A stretch of 64,000 nucleotides of DNA from an uncultured Trueperaceae bacterium (lineage in GTDB: Bacteria; Deinococcota; Deinococci; Deinococcales; Trueperaceae), in the NCBI GenBank assembly GCA_937873495.1, contig CALMXZ010000009.1, positions 1-64,000 of the forward strand, given 5' to 3'. The notes under the pieces were generated by a model. It was not told where the DNA came from, searched no databases, and worked only from the letters and a program-made list of their open reading frames with translations. The translations under genes were made by a program, and so were the position numbers. Below are positions 38,215-46,717 of this stretch, piece after piece. Numbering within the stretch: position 1 is the first letter of the stretch; each line of letters starts with the position of its first letter.

Positions 38215-39744
38215 TCAGTCGAAGGACAGGTTCGACGGCCGCAAGTCCATGTAGAAGTCGCTGTAAGGCTGCCAGTTCACGCCGTCGCGCACGCCGTAGA
38301 ACTCCACGGAGTAGTAGAGCGTCGTGCCGGGCGCCTCGTCCTCCCAGATGTCCAGCATGCGCCAGTAATCGGCGCGGCGGACATCGCGGTCGGTCGTCTG
38401 GAGCGCCTCGGCGCCGAGGCGGTTGAACTCCTCGGGGGCGGTCCAGTACTTGCTGGCCTGCGGCGGACCGGACGGGCTCCAGTTGGCCCAGAGGCCGCCG
38501 GCCGGGTCGGCGTAGCGCATGGAGTTCGACCACGTGTTCACCATGGCCATCGGGTCGTCCGCCGCCAGGCCGAAGAGCTCGGCCGGGCTCGACACGACCC
38601 GCACCTGGGCGTCGATGCCGATGGCGCGCCACATCTCGACGATCGCTTCGGAGGCCGACATGAAGTTCACGTACCAGGTCGGGTGCGCGTTCAGGTAGAT
38701 CGTCTGACCCGTGTAGTTGGAGGCGGCGAGCAGCTCGCGGGCGCGCTGCGGGTCGTAGACGTCGACCGGGCGGTCGGCGTCGTACATGTCGCCGAAGGCC
38801 TTGAACTGGTGGCTGCGCGGCACCTCGGCGGCGCCGCCCCAGAGGGCGTCGGACAGGAGCTGCCGGTCGATGGCGAGGTTCATCGCCTGCCGGAGGAGCT
38901 TGTCTGACAGAGCCGGGTTGTTCGTGTTGTAGCGGAGCAGGTGGATGTTGTCGAGGACGGCCTCGCGGACCGCGACGCCCGAGAACCTTCTGATGGTGTC
39001 GAGCTGGTCGGGCGGCACGGCCGTGATGATGTCGACCTCGCCGTTGACGAGCGCCGTGATGCGCGCGGCCGTCTCGGGGATCACCCTGAACACGACCTCC
39101 TTGGCCGTCGGCTGCCCTTGCCAGTAGGCGTCGAACGCCGCGAGGGTCAGCTGGTCGCCAGTGGAGAAGGACGCCACCTTGTATGGCCCGGTGCCGATCG
39201 GCAGCTGGTTGAAGCGGGAGGCCTCCTCCGGCGTGGCGTAGGCGCCGGCCGGCAGGATGGCGGTCTCCTGCATGGTCAGGACCTGCTCGAGCACGGGGTC
39301 GGGGGTATTGGTGTGGATCCGCACGGTGTGCTCGTCGACGGCTTCCACCTGCGCGACGTTCTTGAGGGTGCCGCGCGCGGTCACGAAGTCCGAGGCGGGG
39401 TCGATGATCCGCTCGAACGTGTAGACGACGTCGTCGCTGCCGAAGTCGCTGCCGTCGTGGAACTTGACGCCCTGGCGGAGTTCGAGCTCGAGCGTCGTGT
39501 CGTCGACCCAGTGCCAGGCGGTGGCCAGGCCGGGCTGGAGGCCGCCGGCGAGGAAGTCGCGGTGGATGAGGCGGTCGAAGACGGAGTAGAGGGTGCGGAA
39601 GCCGTTGGCGCCGATGTTGATGTTGACCGCGGGGTCCAGGCCGTCGGGTAGCCCCGTGACCCCGATCCTGAGGCTGGGCCTCGCGTCCTGTGCCGAGGCG
39701 ATGCCGACCAAGGCTATGACGAGTGCGACGAGCGCTCTGCGCAT
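38215..39744 (-). CDS. ABC transporter solute-binding protein, family 5
   Basis: A 509-residue periplasmic binding protein. The signal peptide is MRRALVALVIALVGIASA|QD, with no lipobox Cys. Family 5 features are LRIGVTGLPDGLDPAVNINI, LELRQGVKFHDGSDFGSDDV and LPIGTGPYKVASFSTGDQLT. It should deliver ligand to the two permeases at 34670-36465 although it is transcribed towards them. Start ATG follows TAAGGAG. Confidence 0.92.
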   Translation of the reverse strand: MRRALVALVIALVGIASAQDARPSLRIGVTGLPDGLDPAVNINIGANGFRTLYSVFDRLIHRDFLAGGLQPGLATAWHWVDDTTLELELRQGVKFHDGSDFGSDDVVYTFERIIDPASDFVTARGTLKNVAQVEAVDEHTVRIHTNTPDPVLEQVLTMQETAILPAGAYATPEEASRFNQLPIGTGPYKVASFSTGDQLTLAAFDAYWQGQPTAKEVVFRVIPETAARITALVNGEVDIITAVPPDQLDTIRRFSGVAVREAVLDNIHLLRYNTNNPALSDKLLRQAMNLAIDRQLLSDALWGGAAEVPRSHQFKAFGDMYDADRPVDVYDPQRARELLAASNYTGQTIYLNAHPTWYVNFMSASEAIVEMWRAIGIDAQVRVVSSPAELFGLAADDPMAMVNTWSNSMRYADPAGGLWANWSPSGPPQASKYWTAPEEFNRLGAEALQTTDRDVRRADYWRMLDIWEDEAPGTTLYYSVEFYGVRDGVNWQPYSDFYMDLRPSNLSFD

Positions 39745-39991
39745 TGTCTAGTCTCCTTACTACGCGGTGGTGCCGTGTGGTTGCGGTCTCGGGTCTGGTC
39801 TCGTTCTCGACGACGCGATCACTGGGTCAACTCGGTCACCTCACAAGCTGCATGGCGGCCGGCCCGACCTACCTTGCCGGGGCTTCGGCCCCACCCCTGC
39901 CTCTCGCTGAACTACGCGAACAATGTATCATGACAGGGCAATAAGTTCCACGGGCCGGTCGCGGGATCCGGCCGAGTGTTAGAAGGTGCGT
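39745..39991. other. Intergenic region between divergent binding protein and hydrolase genes
   Basis: This 247-nt region should hold two divergent promoters. I see TAAGGAG before the binding-protein ATG and AGAAGG before the hydrolase ATG. A small hairpin GGGGC-TTCG-GCCCC lies at 39879-39892. TGTATCAT at 39919-39926 is a possible extended -10 on the + strand. No convincing -35 box and no gene. Confidence 0.4.
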
Positions 39992-41425
39992 ATGCGAGGT
40001 CCTGAAACCTACGGACACCGGCGGGTCCTGATCATCGGAGCGGACGGCCTGAGGCCAGACCTGGTCGACCCCGAGCTCATGCCCACCTACCACGCGCTGC
40101 TCGGGCGGGGCTCCTTGTTCACCGCGTTCCACTCGGCGTTCCCCACCCATACGCGTGTGAACATGACGACGCTGACGACGGGCACGAAGCCGGGCAGGCA
40201 CGGCGTCATCAACAACACGATGTACGTGGCGGGCGCGGCGGCCCCGATCGACACGGCCGACCCCAAGCAGCTCATGGAGTTCGAGCGGCTGAGCGGGGAG
40301 AGGGTGGTGCTCACGCCCACGCTCGGCGACCGCCTGCGGGCCAGGGGCGAGCGCCTGGCGGTCGCCGCTTGCAGCACGCCCGGCGCCTCGCTGCTCTGGA
40401 ACCCGCGCAACCCCCAGCGGATCCTCAACGCCGGCACGGACTACGGCGACGCCGATCTGGCGGCCGTGCGCGACAAGCTCGGCCCGCCGGAAGCCGACGC
40501 CGGCCGCACCAAGTACAACGCCTGCCGCTGGGCCACGCGCGCCCTGATCGACGTCCTGCTCGACCAGCCCGAGAACCGGGCCATCACCCTGTGGCTCACG
40601 GAGCCGGACGCCAGCCAGCACTTCTACGGGCTCGGGTCGCCTGAGGCGCTCGAGGGTCTGCGGGTGGTCGACGAGTGCGTCGCCACCGTGCTGGACGCGC
40701 TCGCCACCAAGGGGCTGGCGGAAGGGTTCGACCTGCTGCTCGTCAGCGACCACGGCCACTCCTCCGTGCGCCGGTCCGGTTCGCTGGCCGAGCACCTCGT
40801 CGAGGCGCGCGAGGAGCTCGACCTCGGCGACCTGATCGCCGTCGCCGACTTCGTCTACTCCCCAAAGGGCGAGTACGACCCGGCCGCGCTGCCGCGCCTC
40901 GCCGACTGGCTGCTCGAACGCCCGTGGTGTGGCCTGCTGTTCACGTCCGTGCCCGCCCTGTACGGCCACCGCGGGGTCCTGCCGCTCGAGCTGGCGACGG
41001 GGCCATCGTCGCACGGCAGGGCGCCCTTGCTGGCCGTCAGCCCTACCTGGAACCACGAGGCCAACGCTTTCGGCGTGCCTGGCAGCGTCGACACCCTTAC
41101 TTCTTACTCGCCCCTCAAGTCCACCCACGGCACCGCGTCGCCTTACGACATGCGCGCGTTCTGCCTGGGGGTCGGACCGAGGTTCGCGCCTGGCGCGCGC
41201 ATCGACGTGCCCTGCGGCACCGTCGACATCGCCCCCACGGTATGGGACCTGCTCGGCAACGACGCCCCGTCGGCCAGTTACGGCTTCGACGGAGGCTCGC
41301 TCCTGGCCCTGGCGGCCGACACGCCGGTCCGCCGTGAGCGGCTGGCGGCCGAGGGGAGCCGAGAGGCCGTCGAGGTAGCGCACGTCGGCGGCCGGAGCTA
41401 CTTCCTCGGCAGCGTGGCGCCCTAG
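39992..41425 (+). CDS. Type I phosphodiesterase/nucleotide pyrophosphatase-like hydrolase
   Basis: A 477-residue alkaline-phosphatase-superfamily protein without a signal peptide. Metal and nucleophile motifs are LIIGADGLRPDLVDPEL (Asp), SAFPTHTRVNMTTLTTGTKP (Thr nucleophile region), LTEPDASQHFYG, LLVSDHGHSS and LKSTHGTASPYDM (metal His/Asp). Such enzymes cleave phosphodiesters, phosphonates or nucleotide pyrophosphates; substrate unknown. ATG at 39992 has AGAAGG 5 nt upstream; GTG at 39986 would add two residues. Confidence 0.88.
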   Translation: MRGPETYGHRRVLIIGADGLRPDLVDPELMPTYHALLGRGSLFTAFHSAFPTHTRVNMTTLTTGTKPGRHGVINNTMYVAGAAAPIDTADPKQLMEFERLSGERVVLTPTLGDRLRARGERLAVAACSTPGASLLWNPRNPQRILNAGTDYGDADLAAVRDKLGPPEADAGRTKYNACRWATRALIDVLLDQPENRAITLWLTEPDASQHFYGLGSPEALEGLRVVDECVATVLDALATKGLAEGFDLLLVSDHGHSSVRRSGSLAEHLVEAREELDLGDLIAVADFVYSPKGEYDPAALPRLADWLLERPWCGLLFTSVPALYGHRGVLPLELATGPSSHGRAPLLAVSPTWNHEANAFGVPGSVDTLTSYSPLKSTHGTASPYDMRAFCLGVGPRFAPGARIDVPCGTVDIAPTVWDLLGNDAPSASYGFDGGSLLALAADTPVRRERLAAEGSREAVEVAHVGGRSYFLGSVAP

Positions 41426-41443
41426 CGCTTAACGACAACGCGA

Positions 41444-41520
41444 ACGCCGGGGTCCCTGGCTTAGGGACTCCGGCGTCTGGCAGTTGCGCTGTATGCACAG
41501 CGGTCGCTGCGCATACAGCG
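41444..41520. terminator. Two consecutive hairpins between convergent genes
   Basis: The first is ACGCCGGGGTCCCT (41444-41457) with 41463-41476, a 14-bp stem with one wobble. The second spans 41487-41520, a near-perfect palindrome (16-bp arms, one mismatch) starting CGCTGTATGC. The pair separates the hydrolase (+) from pilQ (-). No T-run is present on either side. Confidence 0.6.
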
Positions 41521-41539
41521 GTGCAGTGTGTCAGGCGCT

Positions 41540-42997
41540 TTAGTCGATGACCTGCGCCGTGACCACGAGGAGCAGGTCCGTGGTCTCGTCTTCCGAGGTC
41601 GTCGACCCGAAGAGCTCGCCGATGATCGGGATGTAACCGAGGACCGGGACGCGCTTCTTCGTCATCTTGTACTGGTTCTGCATCAGCCCGCCGAGGAGCG
41701 CCGTCTGGCCGGGCTGGAGGTTGACGGTGGAGGAGACGGAACGGTTGGAGAGGTTGAGGAAGGCCGGGTCGTTGGTGGTGGAGATGACGTCCTCCACCTT
41801 CGCCACGATGGTGAGCGTGACGCTGCCGTCCTTGGCGACCCGCGGCGTGATCTCGATCTGCACGCCGTAGGGGATCTCGCGCTCGATGTTCTCGCTGGCC
41901 CCGGCGATGCTGATGAAGATGGTGCCGCCCGACTGGATGTAGCCGCGCTGGTTGTCGAGGACCGTGATGTTGCCGTCGTCGACGCGCCGGGCGAGCCCTT
42001 GCGTCTCGAGGGCGTCGAGCACCGCGTTGATGTTGAAGGAGGAGATGGCGGCGGCGGTGTCGAAGATGAACTTTAGGCCCGTGTCGAGGATGTTCGCGGT
42101 CATCTGGCCGAAGCCGCCGGCGAGGTCGAGGCCGAGATCGTAGCTGACGCTATGCGCCACTTCCTGGATGCGAACCTGGACGTTCACCTGCTGGCGTGCC
42201 TGGTCGAGCTGCGGGATGAGCTGCGCCAGGTTCGCCTGGACGGCGGCCGTGCCCGTGACGATGAGGGCGTTCGTGCGCGGTTCCGCCACGACGGTGAAGC
42301 CGGTGCCCGCGGCGTCCTCCTGGCCGGTGGGCACTACGCCCGTCGACTGCAGCACCGTGGCGAGATCGCTCGCTACGGCGTTGTTCAGGAAGTACGTGCG
42401 CTGCTCCAGCTGCACCTGCTCGGCGGCAGTGTCGAACTGGTCTAGGAGGCGCCTGACGCGGTCGTGGTCGGCCTCGTTGGCGACGACCATGATGCTGTTG
42501 ACGCCGGGCAGCGCCTGGATGTCGGTGGCAGGCATGGCCTTGTGCAGGATCTCGACGACCTGCGCCGGGTCGGTGTTGACGCGGTAGAAGCGCTGCTCGA
42601 GGTCGGCTGCCTCCGGCTGGGTGGCGACGGCAGTCTCGACCGGGGTGCGCAAGCGGCTGACGGACGCGGGCGTGCCGACGACCACGATGTCGTTGTCGAG
42701 GAGCACGTAGTCGAGGTCGTTGAGCGTCAGGACGATGTTCCAGACCTGTCTGAACGGCTTCGGGTCGCCGATGTCGTAGACGATGGTCTTGTCGGGAACG
42801 TCGTCAGTGATGGCCGTGAGCCCGATGGCCTTGGCCAGGGCCGTGATCATCACGGGCAACTGCTCGCCGTTGCTCCCCGTGCTGAACTCGACCGGTGCGT
42901 CGTAACGTTCCGCTTCGGGCAAGGGAGTGAGCTTCCCTTGAGCGAAAGCGACGGCCAAGGTCGCAAGGAGGCTTAGGAGTAGGATCGTCCGCTTCAT
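41540..42997 (-). CDS. pilQ: Type IV pilus/competence secretin PilQ
   Basis: A 485-residue outer-membrane secretin. Signal peptide MKRTILLLSLLATLAVAFAQ. An N0/STN-type domain (about 35-105) and two N1/KH-like repeats (about 120-175 and 180-260) precede the secretin pore domain, which ends VPVLGYIPIIGELFGS, the family signature. It is shorter than proteobacterial PilQ and lacks AMIN domains. ATG at 42997 is used; GTG at 43003 overlaps the upstream stop. Last gene of pilMNOWQ; DNA uptake passes through this pore in Thermus. Confidence 0.92.
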   Translation of the reverse strand: MKRTILLLSLLATLAVAFAQGKLTPLPEAERYDAPVEFSTGSNGEQLPVMITALAKAIGLTAITDDVPDKTIVYDIGDPKPFRQVWNIVLTLNDLDYVLLDNDIVVVGTPASVSRLRTPVETAVATQPEAADLEQRFYRVNTDPAQVVEILHKAMPATDIQALPGVNSIMVVANEADHDRVRRLLDQFDTAAEQVQLEQRTYFLNNAVASDLATVLQSTGVVPTGQEDAAGTGFTVVAEPRTNALIVTGTAAVQANLAQLIPQLDQARQQVNVQVRIQEVAHSVSYDLGLDLAGGFGQMTANILDTGLKFIFDTAAAISSFNINAVLDALETQGLARRVDDGNITVLDNQRGYIQSGGTIFISIAGASENIEREIPYGVQIEITPRVAKDGSVTLTIVAKVEDVISTTNDPAFLNLSNRSVSSTVNLQPGQTALLGGLMQNQYKMTKKRVPVLGYIPIIGELFGSTTSEDETTDLLLVVTAQVID

Positions 42998-42999
42998 GA

Positions 43000-44235
43000 T
43001 CACCGCCTGAGGTCCAGAGAGAGGACCTGGGTACTGTCACCCAGTGAGAACTTCGCTTCGTAACCGCGCAAGTCAGCCAGCACGATATCAGTGTCAGGCA
43101 ACGACTGGCCCAAGGTGAGCACGACGGGCTGCTCGAAGTGGTTGGCGCGGAAGACGCCTACGCTCAAGGGTCCGAGGGCCGTGCCCGTGAACCGCACGTC
43201 GTTGTCGCGGAGGTAGCGGCTGAGCGTGTCGATGCCGGCCACCAGGGGGAGCTTCTGGACGTTCGTCGGAGCCAGCGGTTCCGGCGTGACCACCGACTCG
43301 GTCGGCTCGGAGGCCGGCTCGCTCGGCTGGCCGGGGCCGAGGACCTCGACCGGGGTCGCCACGCCTTCCGTGGGGCCTTCACCTACGGGCGGCAAGTCGG
43401 CCGGCGTCGTCTCGGTAGGTTCCACGAGGGCCGCGACCGGCGTCTCGGCCTGGGTGGGCGACTGCACCGGCGGAGCCGTGCGCGCGTCGCGGAGGATGTC
43501 GGGGGTGATGGGCAGCGTGCCGGAAGGCAGCGGCCGCGGGAGCTCGCCGACGCCGGCTGACGCCGGGGCGAGCGCGCGAGGCGCAGGCGCCTGCGCCGGT
43601 TGCGCCACGGCGACGACCGTCGGGCTCGGCTGGCTGCTCGCCGCGCCGGTGGCGGCCGGAGGCGCGCCGTCGTTGTTGACGACGATGACGGTCGGCTCCG
43701 GGCTGCTGGTCGGCGCCTCGGCGAAGACGGGCTCGGGTTGCGTCTGTGGGGTCTGGACCAGGACCGGGGAGAACGGGTTGATGTTCCCACGCCGGCCGGC
43801 CTGCGGACGGGTGGCGCCGCCGGCGTCCTCCGCCGTCTCGGTAACCTCGACCACGGGCGGCGCGGTGACCAGGAAAGGCAGGTCGTCGACCACGAGGTCG
43901 CGCAGCACCACCGTCGGCGGAGCGACCACGGCAGGCACGGCGACCGGGCTCGCCTGATCGGGCGCGCCAGAGGCTGGCGCATCCGCCGCGCTCGCACCCG
44001 GCTCGCTCGCCGCGGTTCCGACGATGGCGTCCGTACCGGGTGCCAGCAACGGAACCGCCGTGGCGGTCGGCGAGTTGACCGCCGCGTCCGCCGCGGCCGC
44101 CCCCGGCACGACGGCGGGGGTGCCGGCCAGCGTCGTCTGCGGCTCGGCGTTCCTCAAGTAGCTCACCCAGACGAACGCCGCCGCCGCCACGAGCAGTAGC
44201 GCGATGAGGATGCGAGCGGTTCTAGAAAGAGACAT
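43000..44235 (-). CDS. PilW/PilP-position pilus assembly protein with long disordered linker
   Basis: A 411-residue protein in the position of Thermus pilW. An N-terminal membrane anchor (about 9-27) is followed by about 290 residues rich in Ala, Pro, Thr, Val and Glu with no predicted fold. A folded C-terminal domain (about 325-411) has LPLVAGIDTLSRYLRDNDVR and FSLGDSTQVLSLDLRR. It probably spans the periplasm and links PilMNO to the secretin. The long linker would fit a wide periplasm. Confidence 0.75.
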   Translation of the reverse strand: MSLSRTARILIALLLVAAAAFVWVSYLRNAEPQTTLAGTPAVVPGAAAADAAVNSPTATAVPLLAPGTDAIVGTAASEPGASAADAPASGAPDQASPVAVPAVVAPPTVVLRDLVVDDLPFLVTAPPVVEVTETAEDAGGATRPQAGRRGNINPFSPVLVQTPQTQPEPVFAEAPTSSPEPTVIVVNNDGAPPAATGAASSQPSPTVVAVAQPAQAPAPRALAPASAGVGELPRPLPSGTLPITPDILRDARTAPPVQSPTQAETPVAALVEPTETTPADLPPVGEGPTEGVATPVEVLGPGQPSEPASEPTESVVTPEPLAPTNVQKLPLVAGIDTLSRYLRDNDVRFTGTALGPLSVGVFRANHFEQPVVLTLGQSLPDTDIVLADLRGYEAKFSLGDSTQVLSLDLRR

Positions 44236-44238
44236 GGC

Positions 44239-44823
44239 CTATTGCTCCCCTGGGTCGCTACCCGTGAAGACGTAGACGGTGAAAGCGAAGGAGGCGTTGA
44301 GGTTCGGGTCGCTCGACGAGTTGTCCTCGATGTCGAGGCTCACGCGGCCGACCTTCGCGAAGCGGCGCATGGCCTCCAGCCGCGCGAGGTAGTCCATCGT
44401 CTCGGTGTAAGTGCCCTGGGTGTCGATGTTGAACCCGATGGGGCGGACGTCCTGGATCGACTCCTGGGCCGAGCCCTGGCTGAACGACTTGACCACCACG
44501 TCCGACTGCTGGGCGCTGGCCCGCAAGGCGTCTATGAGGCCGGCGATGTCGCTCTCGCGGGGCAGTTGGGAGAGGAAGTCGCGACGATCGGCCTCGAGCT
44601 CCGCGACGGCGAGCCGCAGGTTGGGCAGGTTCCGCCGCGCGTCCTCGCCGCGCCGGATGTCCGCGTCAAGGCGCGTGATGTCGGACTCGAGCTGCGCGAT
44701 GCGCTCCTGGGTGGGGCCGTACATGTAGAAGTACCAGAGGATGGCGGCGACGATCGAGAGGACGATGCAGATGATGGCCCAGTCGCGCTGCTTGAGCTTG
44801 CGGAGGCTGAACGACTTGGTCAC
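44239..44823 (-). CDS. pilO: Type IV pilus inner-membrane protein PilO
   Basis: A 194-residue PilO. A single TM (about 15-34) is followed by a coiled coil (RIAQLESDITRLDADIRRGE, about 40-75) and a ferredoxin-like domain with PIGFNIDTQGTYTETMDYLA, the PilO signature. GTG start. It pairs with PilN in the alignment subcomplex. Confidence 0.9.
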   Translation of the reverse strand: MTKSFSLRKLKQRDWAIICIVLSIVAAILWYFYMYGPTQERIAQLESDITRLDADIRRGEDARRNLPNLRLAVAELEADRRDFLSQLPRESDIAGLIDALRASAQQSDVVVKSFSQGSAQESIQDVRPIGFNIDTQGTYTETMDYLARLEAMRRFAKVGRVSLDIEDNSSSDPNLNASFAFTVYVFTGSDPGEQ

Positions 44824-45428
44824 CTTGCCCCCTCCTGGATGCTGCCGACCGTCAGCGAGTACTGATAGACGCCGTCCTCATCGGAGCGTTGCGCGTTCTG
44901 GAAGGCCACGCCGTAGTTGTCGCTGCGCTCGAGCGCGCGGATGAACTCGGCCAGCACCTCGGTGTTGATGACTGTGCCGGTGACGCTCATCTCGGCCGTG
45001 ACGGGCCGTCCCTCGTAGCGCTGCGCGTCGGCCCGGGCGGGGAAGACGCTCTGCATGGACAGCGAGCGGAAGTCGATGGCCGGGCGCGTGTCGCCGCCAA
45101 CCGGCAGGTTCTCGAGGAGGCCCGCGATCTCGCCCGTCCAGACGATCGTGTTCTCGCGCACCGACTTGGCCACGGCGATGAGCTGATTGAGCTGCTGCTG
45201 GCGGGAGACGAGGTCGCGCTGCTCGCGCAGGAACGGCTGCAGGAGCGCCAGCTGGTCCTCGCGGGCGAGCTTCTCGCGCTGCAAGTTGGCGGCCGTCGTG
45301 TTGGCCGTGTACTGCATGATGCCGGCCACGACGAGCACGAGCAGAGGGAAGGCCACGGCGAGAAGCCGCCAGTAGCCCGGTTCGCGTACGCGCCGAAGGT
45401 TCTTGGGAAGCAGGTTGATGTTAATCAA
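44820..45428 (-). CDS. pilN: Type IV pilus inner-membrane protein PilN
   Basis: A 202-residue PilN. The N-terminus MININLLPKNLRR is the conserved PilM-binding INLLP motif. One TM (about 23-41), a coiled coil and a ferredoxin-like domain follow. The start is the rare TTG at 45428, which overlaps the end of pilM by 8 nt; no ATG or GTG would keep the INLLP motif. Confidence 0.9.
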   Translation of the reverse strand: MININLLPKNLRRVREPGYWRLLAVAFPLLVLVVAGIMQYTANTTAANLQREKLAREDQLALLQPFLREQRDLVSRQQQLNQLIAVAKSVRENTIVWTGEIAGLLENLPVGGDTRPAIDFRSLSMQSVFPARADAQRYEGRPVTAEMSVTGTVINTEVLAEFIRALERSDNYGVAFQNAQRSDEDGVYQYSLTVGSIQEGAR

Positions 45429-46608
45429 CGCCGGCCACCCCCCTCAGCGCCAGACCCAAGGGGACCGCGAACTCCGGGGCGATCTTCTTGAGGTACTGGG
45501 AATCGAAGCGGCCTTCGTCGAAGGTGACGGCCAGCCACGGGTCGCCGAGCTCGACCTTGATGCCGAGGGCGTCGCCGATGGCGTCGGGCAGGCCGCGGAG
45601 CTTGGCGCCGCCGCCCGTGACGAGCATGCGGCTGATGGTGGCGTCGCCGGACTGCACGCGGAAGAACTCGAGCGAACGCCGGATCTCGGTGGTCAGTTCG
45701 ACGAGCACGGGCCGCAGGGCGTCGTACACGCGGCTGGGGGAGAACTGCTCGCGCTTCGCATCGAAGTTGAGGAGGTCCTCCTCGTCCTCGGTCGGGATCG
45801 TAGCGGTGCCGTACTCGAGCTTGACCTCCTCGGCGCTATCGAAGTCGAGCCCGAAGGCGCGCTGGATGGCGGTCGTGAAGTCGTCGCTGCTGACGTTGAT
45901 GTTGCGGTTCATGAGCACGCGCTGGCCGCGCACGAGCGTGACGGTCGAGGTGCTGGCCGCTATCTCGAGGACCACGCCGATCTCGTTGCCCTCGGTGAAG
46001 TTCTGGCCGGACAGCGTCGCCTTGGTGAGGTGCTCGCCATGGAGCGAGCCGCGCAGTGCCCGGAGGAGGGAGAACGGCTTGACGTCGATGACGTGCGGTT
46101 CAAGGCCGGCATGCTTGAGGTAGTCGACCTGCTGCGAGACCTCGTCGAGGCGCGCGGCGGCGATCACGACCTCGAGCTGCTCCCCCTCCGCCACGTCCTC
46201 CGGGTTGTCGAGGACGAAGTAGTCGAGAACGACCTCGTCGATGGGGAAAGGGATGTAACGCTCGGCCTCCCAGCGGATGGCCTCGTCCAGCTCCGCCACC
46301 GACATGCGGGGCACGTGGATGTTACGTGTGATGGCCTGGCGGTTGCTGACGGCGGTTACCGTGAAACGCTTCTGGATGCCGGCCTCTTGGAAGAGCGCCT
46401 TGATCTCCTCGGCCAGTCCCTGCTGGTCGGTGACCTCGTCCTCGCTGACGAGACCGGCAGGCATCGGCCTGACCGCCAGCGCGCTCAGCGTCGGCGGGTT
46501 GCCGGCGCGAAGCTCAACCACTTTGAGTGCGCTGGTCCCGACCTCGAGGCCGACCGCTTCGATCTTGGGACTTAGCATGCGAGCGAAACGCTCGCGAAAT
46601 GAGACCAT
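45421..46608 (-). CDS. pilM: Type IV pilus assembly ATPase-like protein PilM
   Basis: A 395-residue cytoplasmic actin-like (FtsA-fold) protein. VGLEVGTSALKVVELRAG is the phosphate-1 strand; IRWEAERYIPFPIDEVVLDY is the PilM hallmark; MLVTGGGAKLRGLPDAIGDAL is the adenosine motif. It binds the PilN N-terminus. A -10 box TAGACT lies at 46636-46641 (minus) and a strong AGGAGGAG precedes the ATG, so this operon uses a leadered start. Confidence 0.93.
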   Translation of the reverse strand: MVSFRERFARMLSPKIEAVGLEVGTSALKVVELRAGNPPTLSALAVRPMPAGLVSEDEVTDQQGLAEEIKALFQEAGIQKRFTVTAVSNRQAITRNIHVPRMSVAELDEAIRWEAERYIPFPIDEVVLDYFVLDNPEDVAEGEQLEVVIAAARLDEVSQQVDYLKHAGLEPHVIDVKPFSLLRALRGSLHGEHLTKATLSGQNFTEGNEIGVVLEIAASTSTVTLVRGQRVLMNRNINVSSDDFTTAIQRAFGLDFDSAEEVKLEYGTATIPTEDEEDLLNFDAKREQFSPSRVYDALRPVLVELTTEIRRSLEFFRVQSGDATISRMLVTGGGAKLRGLPDAIGDALGIKVELGDPWLAVTFDEGRFDSQYLKKIAPEFAVPLGLALRGVAGVD

Positions 46609-46635
46609 AGCGTCTCCTCCTAGTCAAGCTGGGGG

Positions 46636-46641
46636 AGTCTA
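46636..46641 (-). promoter_or_regulatory. -10 box of the pil operon
   Basis: Minus-strand TAGACT, 27 nt before the pilM ATG, with AGGAGGAG between. No clear -35 box. Confidence 0.4.
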
Positions 46642-46667
46642 TCACGCGACCTTCGCGCCACCACGTG

Positions 46668-46704
46668 AAAAAATGCCGTACGGACCAGGGCGCCCTAGGC
46701 GCCT
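46668..46704 (-). terminator. Possible terminator downstream of dnaB
   Basis: After the dnaB stop, minus strand, a hairpin of GGCGCC arms (46689-46694 with 46698-46703, extendable by CAG/CTG around a bulge) is followed after 15 nt by TTTTTT (46668-46673). The gap between stem and T-run is longer than standard. Confidence 0.35.
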
Positions 46705-46717
46705 GCCAGAGCGGGAC

